NCBI RefSeq assembly: GCF_000372845.1
Contig: NZ_KB889963.1
Span: 3,431,646 to 3,495,645, forward strand
Direction: 5' to 3'
Length of the DNA stretch: 64,000 bases
DNA from: Methylocystis rosea SV97
Lineage (GTDB): Bacteria > Pseudomonadota > Alphaproteobacteria > Rhizobiales > Beijerinckiaceae
Shown: positions 57,044-64,000 of the stretch, piece after piece
How the letters are laid out: every line of letters starts with the position of its first letter
Position numbering within the stretch: position 1 is the stretch's first letter
The notes under the pieces: generated by a model
What the model was told of the DNA's origin: nothing
The model's database searches: none
The model's input: the letters and a program-made list of their open reading frames with translations, nothing else
Program-made: the position numbers and the translations under genes

Positions 57044-58772
57044 TCGTCCAAAATCCAGCACAACATTCCGCTGCGCTATCTACACGCGCAAATCCTCCGA
57101 CGAGGGGCTCGAGCAGGAGTTCAACTCGCTCGACGCCCAGCGGGAAGCTTGCGAGGCCTATATCGTAAGCCAGCGCCATACCGGCTGGATCGCGCTTCCC
57201 GACATGTATGACGACGGTGGACTATCCGGCGGCACGATGGAGCGCCCTGCCCTGCAGCGGTTACTGGCAGACATCAGGGCCAGCAAGGTTCAAATCATCG
57301 TCGTCTACAAAGTCGATCGCCTCACCCGGTCACTTGCAGGCTTCGCCAAGATCGTCGACGTGCTCGACACTCATGGCGCGTCCTTCGTATCGGTCACGCA
57401 GCAGTTCAACACCACGACGTCCATGGGGCGTCTGACGCTCAACATGCTGCTCTCCTTCGCACAGTTCGAGCGCGAGATCGCCGGCGAGCGCATCCGTGAC
57501 AAGATCGCCGCCTCCAAGCGCAAAGGCATGTGGATGGGCGGCAATGTGCCTCTTGGCTATGACGTCAAAGATCGAAAGCTGATCATCAATACAAGGGAAG
57601 CCGAAAGCGTCCGCGCGATCTTCCAGCGCTATGCCGAGCTAGGCTCTGTTTCTCTGCTGAAGGTCGAACTCGACCGTTTGGGCGTCGTCAGCAAGCGTCG
57701 TGCGGGGGCTGGCGGCTGTCTTGCGGGCGGCAAGCCGTTCTCGCGCGGCGCGCTCTACCTGCTGCTGCAAAATCGCATCTATCGCGGGGAGATCACCCAT
57801 CGGGACGTGGCCTACCCCGGCCAGCATGACGCGATCATCGATGAAGAGCTCTGGCGGATCGCGCAAGACAGGCTCGCCACCAATCGACAGGAGCGTCGCC
57901 TCGCCGCAGGTGCAGAGGCTCCCAGCCTGCTAGCCGGGCTGATCTTCGACGCGGACGGCGCCCACATGACACCGAGCCATGCGGCGAAAGGCGCAAAGCG
58001 ATATCGATACTATGTCTCGGCGTCGCTTCTGACCGGCGGCCGCGCTGCATCCGGGATTCGTGTTCCCGCGGGCGACATCGAAGGGCTTGTGCTGGATCGG
58101 CTACGACAACTTATGGCGTCAAGGTCGGAGCTCGGCGCCGCCCTCGCGCCGCTTGATTTGGATGCAGCCAGTTTCGACGCGGCCCTAAACAAGGCGTCCG
58201 ATCTTTCCCGGCGATGGCTCACCCTGACGCCAATCGACATTGCCGCCCTGGTCCGGCGAATCGTCGAAAGGACGCAAGTCAACCTCAACGGCATCGCGCT
58301 TCAACTCAACCGCGGCGAATTCGCCAGCGCCCTGGTCGGCGACGACAAGGCGACTTACAAGCACACCGATCCGATCCTCCTGTCGATCGACGCCACGCTC
58401 AAACGCGCCGGAAAAGGAAAGCGGCTCGTCATCGACAACGAGATTGCACCTGAGATCAACCAGGAGCTGGTCGCCGTGATTGTCGAAGCCTTCTCGATTC
58501 AGAAGCAACTGTTCTCCGGCGCCAACGACAGCATCGAGGCGATGACGCAACGCCTTGGCGCCGGCAAGGGCCATCTCACAGCGCTGGTCCGATTGTCCTA
58601 TCTTGCCCCCGATATCGTGCGCGCGCTGCTCGAAGGCCGCCAGCCGATCGAACTGACGCCGACACGCCTCCTAAAGCTGAGCAAGGACCTGCCGCACGAC
58701 TGGCGCGAACAGCGACGATTTCTCGGTTTCGTCGACCGTCCGTCGCCTACAGGCGACCGAACCGCTCTATAA
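57030..58772 (+). CDS. Large serine recombinase
   Basis: 580 residues. The N-terminal resolvase domain holds the active Ser in CAIYTRKSSDEG (residue 22) and the arginine region KVDRLTRSLAGF; then GERIRDKIAASKRKGMWMGG, the recombinase domain (ESVRAIFQRYAELGSVSLLK, SRGALYLLLQNRIYRGEITH), a reduced zinc-ribbon region (LLAGLIFDADGAHMTPSHAA, with few cysteines) and a long helical C-terminus. Full length and apparently functional. It overlaps DUF2924 by 14 bases (ATG 57030) and lies 175 bases from tRNA-Gln. It would integrate or excise the element it belongs to; no attachment site could be identified with confidence. Confidence 0.92.
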   Translation: MRKHDRPKSSTTFRCAIYTRKSSDEGLEQEFNSLDAQREACEAYIVSQRHTGWIALPDMYDDGGLSGGTMERPALQRLLADIRASKVQIIVVYKVDRLTRSLAGFAKIVDVLDTHGASFVSVTQQFNTTTSMGRLTLNMLLSFAQFEREIAGERIRDKIAASKRKGMWMGGNVPLGYDVKDRKLIINTREAESVRAIFQRYAELGSVSLLKVELDRLGVVSKRRAGAGGCLAGGKPFSRGALYLLLQNRIYRGEITHRDVAYPGQHDAIIDEELWRIAQDRLATNRQERRLAAGAEAPSLLAGLIFDADGAHMTPSHAAKGAKRYRYYVSASLLTGGRAASGIRVPAGDIEGLVLDRLRQLMASRSELGAALAPLDLDAASFDAALNKASDLSRRWLTLTPIDIAALVRRIVERTQVNLNGIALQLNRGEFASALVGDDKATYKHTDPILLSIDATLKRAGKGKRLVIDNEIAPEINQELVAVIVEAFSIQKQLFSGANDSIEAMTQRLGAGKGHLTALVRLSYLAPDIVRALLEGRQPIELTPTRLLKLSKDLPHDWREQRRFLGFVDRPSPTGDRTAL

Positions 58773-58946
58773 CCCCCGACCGGAAAGCGGCCTCCGGAGA
58801 CCCTGAGGCCTGTCAAACCCCGAGCGCGGGCATAAAGCGTCTCTGGCTTACGGCGTCATGTTGGTCGAGGAGCTAAGCGGCGGAAATGTCCGCGTTTTTA
58901 AACGGACCTTGAGAGCTAAAGGAATCTCTAAAATGAACGGGTTACG

Positions 58947-59020
58947 TGGCTGGGGGACCTGGATTCGAACCAAGATTAACGGAGTCAGAGTCCGCTGTTC
59001 TACCGTTGAACTATCCCCCA
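58947..59020 (-). tRNA. tRNA-Gln (anticodon CUG)
   Basis: The minus strand from 59020 reads TGGGGGATAGTTCAACGGTA and folds as a tRNA: acceptor TGGGGGA/TCCCCCA, D-arm TTCAACGGTAGAA, anticodon stem CGGA/TCCG with loop CTCTGAC (anticodon CTG), T-arm with GGTTCGAATCC, discriminator G and encoded CCA. 74 bases. It is next to a large serine recombinase, a typical neighbourhood for integrated elements. Confidence 0.93.
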
Positions 59021-59064
59021 ACGGCGCCGCGCCAACCTAGCGCGACGACTTCCTCGATGGCGCT

Positions 59065-59451
59065 TTACTTCGTCGCCGCCGACTTCAGTTTGGAGAGGGG
59101 CCGGATTTTGACGCGCACGCTTGCGGGCTTGGCTGCGGCTTTGACCATCTCGCCCGTCGCAGGATTGCGAACCAAAGTTCCGGCCTTGCGCGCCGGCACC
59201 TTGCGAAGGGTCGCCTTCAAAAGGCCCGGCAGGGTGAACTCGCCCACGCCGCGCGGGTGGACTGACCCGAGAAACACATTCTCCAGCGTCGCGTAGACGC
59301 CCACCGCGGTCTTGCGAGGAATGTCATTCTCCTCGGCAATCCGGTTGATGAGAGCCGATTTTGTAAATGTCTCTTTGATCGGCCGAATGGCGGCAGGTTC
59401 AGCCTTGGTCACCTTCCTGCTCGCCGCCTTCACCGGTTTTCCTCTAGCCAT
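59065..59451 (-). CDS. HU/IHF-like DNA-binding protein
   Basis: 128 residues. A basic Lys/Ala-rich leader (residues 1-28) is followed by the bacterial histone-like fold: FTKSALINRIAEENDIPRKT, VYATLENVFLGSVHPRGVGE, FTLPGLLKATLRKVPARKAG, TLVRNPATGEMVKAAAKPAS, which includes the DNA-binding arm (NPATGE). The length and the LxGLLKAxxRKVPA segment place it in the HU-like subgroup with extended N-terminus. Start ATG 59451 (AAAGGACATC upstream); the frame is open further without a site. It may condense or bend DNA. Confidence 0.88.
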   Translation of the reverse strand: MARGKPVKAASRKVTKAEPAAIRPIKETFTKSALINRIAEENDIPRKTAVGVYATLENVFLGSVHPRGVGEFTLPGLLKATLRKVPARKAGTLVRNPATGEMVKAAAKPASVRVKIRPLSKLKSAATK

Positions 59452-59945
59452 AAGATGTCCTTTACGAGTTAAGCGCCTGCATTGTTGCTCGACCGCACAA
59501 ATGCGATTGCTAACGATTTCATTGGTGATTCGCAAATTTCTGCGCAGCGATTGCAAGCGGCGGAAGATCCCGCGCCAACGCAATACTGATAATGTTGCGC
59601 GTGAGGAGCTAGTGGCGGCGCCCCCGGACGGAGGCCAGGCCTCTTTCCAGGCGCGCCATCGAGTGAACAACTCGCTCATTGGCGCGGGAGGAGCGCACGA
59701 GGAGCCTGACGGCCCCTACGCCTGTTGGCGTCCCTGGCTAGCTTGAAGTTGCGCCGTTCTAAATTGCGCACATCATGTTGCGAAGAGTTCAGTGACCGCC
59801 GAGACAACCTACTAGAATCAGCTTCTGTCCGAATTGCTTGAAATGATTTGCCGCCAATTTGTCTCGCGCCGAGCCGATCCGGCGCGTTCTCTATGACGTT
59901 CGCGAGCTTCGGCTCGCGGCCTGAAGACGACGCTATCTTGGGACG
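59452..59945. other. No supported gene
   Basis: Short frames only; nothing recognisable between the HU-like gene and the acidic ORF. Confidence 0.4.
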
Positions 59946-60338
59946 CTATCTTGGCAAGCGCCTCTTTCGGGTTTTCAGCGCGTCGGGGCCAAGCCCCAGA
60001 CCTCGGCCTGCCTGCGTCTCGCCGGTCGATCCCCCCAAGTCGAAACCGGGCCGGTCAACTTGCTCGGAATCATCCGCCGGCTCCCTGTCAGTCTCGGGTG
60101 AAGACTCCTTCGGCTTCTCGGCGGCTGACGTGGCGTCAGGTTGAATTCTATCGTCGCTCGATGGGCGGCGATTGGCGGGGTTGTCCTTGTATTCATCGAC
60201 CTGAACGCCTTTACTGTCCAAGCTCTGTCCAGGTCGTCTTTGCGCCTTGTCGCGATTACTGAGGATGTCGTTCTTCCTCACCTTTTCATCGTTCAGTTCC
60301 GTCCTCGCCCCGGTTCCACTGCTTTGTCCTGACGACAT
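59946..60338 (-). CDS. Disordered hydrophilic protein, 130 aa
   Basis: MSSGQSSGTGARTELNDEKV continues with RKNDILSNRDKAQRRPGQSL and DEYKDNPANRRPSSDDRIQP; the rest is Ser/Glu/Pro/Asp-rich. No hydrophobic core, so probably intrinsically disordered. The start has CAGGAGCAGCAG just upstream. Likely a desiccation- or stress-type protein, but no family is recognised. Confidence 0.5.
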   Translation of the reverse strand: MSSGQSSGTGARTELNDEKVRKNDILSNRDKAQRRPGQSLDSKGVQVDEYKDNPANRRPSSDDRIQPDATSAAEKPKESSPETDREPADDSEQVDRPGFDLGGSTGETQAGRGLGLGPDALKTRKRRLPR

Positions 60339-60729
60339 TCTGCTGCTCCTGTTCGCTCCACGGGGACTGCGGCGCCTAAAGAAACAAACCCCTGGGCTCA
60401 GCGAGGGTTCCCTTCCGCGCCGCATCCACGCCGCAACTCATCGCGGCGACCGCAAGGATGGCCAGAACCTCGTCGGTTGCGCTGCGGATGGCTTGAGGTC
60501 GGCCATCCTTCGAAGGCTGTCGCAGTGCGGGAACGCGTGAATAACGGCGCTTGCTGAGCGTCGTGCTATCGAATTGCTTGGGAACGGCGAAGCAGTCGCA
60601 ACCTTCCGCCAGCCTTTGAGGCCCGAAATCGCGACTGTCGCCGCCGGTTCGGGAGAGGCGCGAGGGCAAGTCGCGACGAGTGAGTTTGGCTGTGCGCGCA
60701 GTCCCAAGCGAACCCGTCTCCACGGGTAA

Positions 60730-60908
60730 TTCCCTGCTAACTGGGAAAATAACAGGGAAATTCGAAAAAATCGGACGATTTTCTGAAAATGACCATAGAA
60801 ATAGACACATAATCATAGGCTTGTGGGATAATTCCCTAGAAATCTGAACAGGGAATTTTGGTCGACTAAACAGGGAAAAATTGGGGCGGTTTGCGCAAAA
60901 ACAGGGAA
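60730..60908. repeat. AT-rich array of CAGGGAA repeats
   Basis: AACAGGGAA occurs as direct repeats at 60751, 60847, 60869 and 60900, with inverted TTCCCT(G) at 60730 and 60832, in a markedly AT-rich patch inside high-GC DNA. It lies 230-400 bases upstream of the second methyltransferase-terminase module. It resembles iterons or a phage origin/packaging site. The minus strand is open here but reads as low-complexity antisense. Confidence 0.6.
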
Positions 60909-61137
60909 ATCGAGGCGCTTTGGCGCACGAGCGCGAAAGCCGCACGTTTTGTCGCCGTGACGCGGTTGAAGGAAAGGGACAAGGCGATTTAGATCGTGCG
61001 GCGTCTTCCATGTTGACGTTTAACAACGGCTTGACCCTACAGACGATTCCTCCAGATGGATTGAGAACGGCGCGACAAGTGATTGCGCCGCCCGGGGCGC
61101 TCTTGCGCGGCGCGCAGCCGGCCGAAAGAGGACGCAA

Positions 61138-61895
61138 ATGTCCGATTCGAGGGATGATTTGCTTGAGCGGGCGCGAGATGTGCTGTTGCGTGTCGGTTCG
61201 CTCGCCGAGCAAATTGCGCAGCGGCTTCATCAACTCTTGGTGGACGCGCGTCCGGCGCTCCTCAAGTTCGCCGAGGGCCTGCGGCTCATCGAGCAGTCCC
61301 CGCCCGTCCCGGGATATGAGGCCGTCCTGATCGACAGGGGTCATCATCCGCTCGCGGCGCGGATCCTGGCATGGAATCTGTTGCGGCTCGGCAACGAGCT
61401 TCTCGAGGAAATCCGCGCCGAACGCAAACTCGCGAGCGCGATCCTTAGGGTTGTTACAGCCGGGGACGCCACTCCGCTCGTGATTTCGCGTCGCGCAAGA
61501 GCAATCACGGCTGCGCTCAACGACGGGATGGCGATGCCGGCGCTTTGCGCCGCATGGGCCAAAGCGGGTATTTCTTCAGAAACGGCTTATTCGATCGGGG
61601 ATCTGGCGGAACGCGCGATGCGACACGCGACGCCGCGGCCTGCAGGCGGTTGAGAGAGGTTTGCGCGGCGCTGAAGCCGCATCTGGTCGATCCGCGGGGT
61701 ACCATCCCGAGCGTGGCCAGCCTGACGCATGAGCTTGAACTCTCTATCGTGGATCATGCCTACACTTACGATGCATACAATAATGTCTTTAAGGATCCGG
61801 CGACGCGGGCGACCTGCATCGCAATGAACATTAAAAAATTTGATCCGCGACCGGCCCGTCGGCGGGTCCGAAAAAGGGAAAAAGGGCGCGGCTAG
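61138..61895 (+). pseudogene. Unknown protein 1 of the module, copy 2, frameshifted
   Basis: Starts at ATG 61138 with AAGAGGACGC. Residues 1-160 match the copy-1 protein at 40227 (PPVPGYEAVLIDRGHHPLAA, EIRAERKLASAI, ATPLVISRRARAITAALNDG, AYSIGDLAERA). Near 61635 the frame shifts and the rest (EVCAALKPHLVDPRG, THELELSIVDHAYTYD, KKFDPRPARRRVRKR) continues one frame over to 61895. A single-base indel separates the halves. The first 35 residues differ from copy 1. Confidence 0.8.
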
Positions 61896-61993
61896 GAGCA
61901 AGTGCGACTCCTAGAGACGGACTGCGAGGCGAGGCGACGAAAAACTTGGCGCTCTCAGTGCCTTATCGCTCATGACCGATTCATGATCTTACT

Positions 61994-62018
61994 TCCACGG
62001 AGCACTTGATTCCGTGGA
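61994..62018 (+). promoter_or_regulatory. Stem-loop covering the methyltransferase ribosome binding site (copy 2)
   Basis: Perfect 8-bp inverted repeat TCCACGGA / TCCGTGGA around the 9-base loop GCACTTGAT. The GGAG at 62016-62019 is the ribosome site for ATG 62026. Same position and loop length as in copy 1 (41117-41144), different stem sequence. Confidence 0.55.
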
Positions 62019-62025
62019 GTTAGAC

Positions 62026-63540
62026 ATGTCTACCATCGCTGCATTCGATCGCCAGAGCGCTAATTCGGGCCGCGGTCCGAGCGTCGCGCCCGCCACTACG
62101 CCTTCCAATTGCAACGTGTCGCTTCGCGCGTTGGACGAGTTGAAGCCGAACCCGAGGAGCGCGCGGACCCATCCCAAGCGCAAGATTAAAGACCTCGCCA
62201 AAGCGATCAAGGCCGTCGGCTTCATCGGCGTGATCGTCGTCGATGAATCGGGAATGATCTTAGCCGGCCATGCCCGGCATGCCGCAGCAAAGCTGCTCGG
62301 AATGAAGACCGTCCCGACCATTTGCGTGACAGGTCTAAGGGACGAACTCATCCGCGCCTTCGTGCTCGCCGATAACAAATTCTCGGAACGCGCCGGTTGG
62401 AACCGCGAGATTCTGGCGGCCGAGCTCGAGGAACTGTCGATCCTGCTGCCGTCGCTCGATCTCGACATCTCGCTAGCCGGCTTTGAGCTTGGCGAAATCG
62501 ACGTCCTCCTCGCCGACATCGGCGCGGAGAAACCGGAACCCGAGGATCGATTGCCGCCGACCGCCGGGCCCCCGGTCAGTGGCCGCGGCGATCTCTGGAT
62601 CCTGGGCAAACACCGGGTTCTGTGCGGCGACGCGCGGGTGGCCGCGGATTACGCCCGTCTCATGAAGGGCCAAGTGGCGGCGATGGCTTTCACGGATCCG
62701 CCATACAACGTCAAGGTCGCCGGCCATGTTCAGGGTCGCGGGCGCGTCAAACATGACGAGTTCGCCTTCGCCTCCGGCGAAATGAGCGCCGCCACCTTCC
62801 AGAATTTTCTTTCGACATGCCTCGGCTCTGCAGCCCTCGTCTCGCGCGACGGCGCCGTGCACTTCGTTTGCATGGACTGGCGGCATATCGACGTTCTGAT
62901 GGTGGTTGGGCGCGAGATTTATCGCGCGATGCTCAATCTGGTCATCTGGCACAAGACCACCCCCGGCCAGGGATCCTTCTATCGCAGCCAGCATGAATTG
63001 ATCGGCGTCTTTCGCGTGGGTAAAGCGCCGCATCAGAACAATGTCGAACTCGGCAAACACGGGCGCAATCGCGGCAATGTCTGGACCTATTCCGGCGTCA
63101 ACAGTTTTGGCGCCGGCCGGGACAATGCGCTGGCCATGCATCCAACCGTCAAACCGGTGGCGTTGGTCGCCGACGCCATGCGCGATTGCAGCTCTAAGGG
63201 CGACATCGTCCTCGACCCGTTCCTCGGCTCCGGCACGACCATCATGGCAGGCGAGAAGATCGGCCGCCGCTGCTTTGGCCTCGAATATGAGCCGGCCTTC
63301 GTCGATGTCGCGATCCGCCGCTGGCAGGCTTATACGAAGGCCGACGCCGTTCTCGACGGCGACGGCCGAACATTTGATGAGATCGCGGAAGAGCGGCTGA
63401 AGGCGCATAAGCGCCCTCCCCTCCTCTCCTCCGGAGCCAGTCCACAAAATGGCCCCCGTGAAGCGCCGGGCGAGGACAGGATCGCGCCCTGCGACCCGAC
63501 CGTCGGCAGCGACCATCGCGGCCCGGAGGCGGCGCCATGA
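62026..63540 (+). CDS. ParB-domain DNA methyltransferase (beta-class), copy 2
   Basis: 504 residues. Same architecture as copy 1 with long identical stretches: ParB-like domain (NPRSARTHPKRKIKDLAKAI, AGHARHAAAKLLGMK), TDPPYNV, KHDEFAFASGEM, AVHFVCMDWRHID, GQGSFYRSQHELIGVFR, DPFLGSGTT. The first 20 and last 50 residues differ. ATG 62026 is preferred; the in-frame GTG at 62014 lies inside the hairpin. Ends in an ATGA overlap with DUF5681. Complete and apparently active. Confidence 0.9.
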   Translation: MSTIAAFDRQSANSGRGPSVAPATTPSNCNVSLRALDELKPNPRSARTHPKRKIKDLAKAIKAVGFIGVIVVDESGMILAGHARHAAAKLLGMKTVPTICVTGLRDELIRAFVLADNKFSERAGWNREILAAELEELSILLPSLDLDISLAGFELGEIDVLLADIGAEKPEPEDRLPPTAGPPVSGRGDLWILGKHRVLCGDARVAADYARLMKGQVAAMAFTDPPYNVKVAGHVQGRGRVKHDEFAFASGEMSAATFQNFLSTCLGSAALVSRDGAVHFVCMDWRHIDVLMVVGREIYRAMLNLVIWHKTTPGQGSFYRSQHELIGVFRVGKAPHQNNVELGKHGRNRGNVWTYSGVNSFGAGRDNALAMHPTVKPVALVADAMRDCSSKGDIVLDPFLGSGTTIMAGEKIGRRCFGLEYEPAFVDVAIRRWQAYTKADAVLDGDGRTFDEIAEERLKAHKRPPLLSSGASPQNGPREAPGEDRIAPCDPTVGSDHRGPEAAP

Positions 63541-63983
63541 ACGATAGGAAGCGTCCCTCTCCGCCCGACGGCGAATATTCCGTCGGCTACGGCCGTCCCC
63601 CGCAGCAGACGCGGTTCCAGCCGGGCCGTAGCGGCAATCCGAAAGGTCGGCCAAAAGGCAGCCGCTCAGTCGGGGCGATCTTGCAGCATATCATTCGACA
63701 AAAGATCGCCGTCACTGAAAACGGCAAAACGCGCTGGATGTCCACGCTTGAAGTGATGTTTCGTCGGCTCGTGAGAGACGCCCTGCGGAGCGACGCAAGA
63801 GCCATGAAACTCCTGCTCTCTTTAGTCGATCGATATTGTAACTCACCCGAGAGCGCCCTCCCCCTCGGCGACGTGCTGGCTGAGGACCGGTCGATTCTTG
63901 CGCAATATCTGTCGGAGTTAGCAGAATCCGACTCGGCCTCGACCATAAGCTCGGAAGATGGGAACGGCGGCGATGGCGTCTGA
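63537..63983 (+). CDS. DUF5681 protein, copy 2
   Basis: 148 residues. The N-terminal signature is nearly the same as in copy 1 (EYSVGYGRPPQQTRFQPGRS, GNPKGRPKGSR); the rest (QKIAVTENGKTRWMSTLEVM, FRRLVRDALRSDARAMKLLL) is a different sequence of the same general kind, with an acidic Ser-rich end. ATGA overlap with the methyltransferase, and an 11-base overlap with a start codon at 63973. The split between a fixed head and variable body suggests that the head binds a common partner and the body a specific one. Confidence 0.85.
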   Translation: MNDRKRPSPPDGEYSVGYGRPPQQTRFQPGRSGNPKGRPKGSRSVGAILQHIIRQKIAVTENGKTRWMSTLEVMFRRLVRDALRSDARAMKLLLSLVDRYCNSPESALPLGDVLAEDRSILAQYLSELAESDSASTISSEDGNGGDGV

Positions 63984-64000
63984 AGCCCGACTTCTCGAGG
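63973..64000 (+). CDS. Start of the next gene, probably the terminase large subunit (cut by window end)
   Basis: An ATG at 63973 (MASEARLLE...) overlaps the DUF5681 end, in the position occupied by the terminase in copy 1. Only nine codons are in the window, so the identity is inferred from gene order alone. Confidence 0.4.

Noticed and set aside
60376-61347. Open frame of 323 codons on the minus strand
   Set aside because: Low-complexity content (FPVIFPVSRELPVETG-like runs) that is the antisense of the CAGGGAA repeats, no ribosome site, no domain, and it overlaps the plus-strand protein 1 copy.
62473-63654. Open frame of 393 codons on the minus strand
   Set aside because: Exact antisense of the second methyltransferase and DUF5681; composition is that of a shadow frame in high-GC DNA.
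1-64000. CRISPR array
   Set aside because: No run of regularly spaced identical repeats with unique spacers was seen; the CAGGGAA repeats are short and irregularly spaced, and no cas genes are present.

Overview
The window is high-GC DNA from an alphaproteobacterium, most likely of the order Hyphomicrobiales (Rhizobiales). A Methylocystis- or Methylosinus-like methanotroph would fit. The grounds are a class I polyhydroxybutyrate (PHB) synthase with phasins and many small families typical of that order: DUF3309, DUF1488, CsbD, DUF6481, DUF3768, DUF3489, DUF2924, DUF1403 and DUF5681. The placement is inference; there is no rRNA or methane oxidation gene here to prove it. The many insertion sequences, broken genes and recombinase remnants mark an accessory region of a chromosome or a large plasmid.

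Layout. 1-7.4 kb: the end of an Mg2+ P-type ATPase, several truncated genes, small envelope proteins and a cytochrome b561. 7.5-10.9 kb: an intact MacAB-type export pair. 11-23.7 kb: a field of small stress- or envelope-type genes (an exported CsbD protein, TetR with a divergent coiled-coil gene, DUF1488, PRC-barrel, SmbP-like, DUF3309, several micro-proteins) mixed with decayed genes (SRAP, phosphate acetyltransferase, AI-2E transporter, CsbD copies) and local duplications. 24.1-27.5 kb: a P-type cation ATPase carrying a C-terminal OmpA peptidoglycan-binding domain, the most unusual protein in the window. 27.9-33.6 kb: a broken scpB, a soluble histidine kinase, a cupin, and DUF6481 coupled to a HerA/TraG-like ATPase that has one in-frame stop. 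34-35.3 kb: an IS3-family element. 35.4-40 kb: hypothetical genes and recombinase debris.

40.2-44.2 kb carries a four-gene phage-like module: unknown protein, ParB-domain DNA methyltransferase, DUF5681, terminase large subunit. The last three overlap by ATGA. A second diverged copy starts at 61.1 kb and runs off the window end. Both methyltransferase genes are preceded by a stem-loop that covers the ribosome binding site, with different stem sequences in the two copies. Between the copies lie an IS21 element (44.4-46.9 kb), an orphan ParA, phaC, an ISKra4-type element (50.8-52.3 kb), a phasin and CsbD pair, a broken tyrosine recombinase, an IS3 fragment, a DUF3489-DUF2924-large serine recombinase operon, tRNA-Gln(CUG), an HU-like protein and an AT-rich array of CAGGGAA repeats.

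Functional reading. The intact genes point to envelope and ion homeostasis (MacAB, the ATPase-OmpA fusion, Spy/CpxP-like, SmbP-like), carbon storage (phaC, phasin) and general stress (CsbD, PRC-barrel, cupin). The right half is dominated by phage- or island-derived DNA modification, packaging and integration genes. Single-base frameshifts recur in at least eight genes, so either the region is decaying or the assembly contains indel errors; raw reads would tell.
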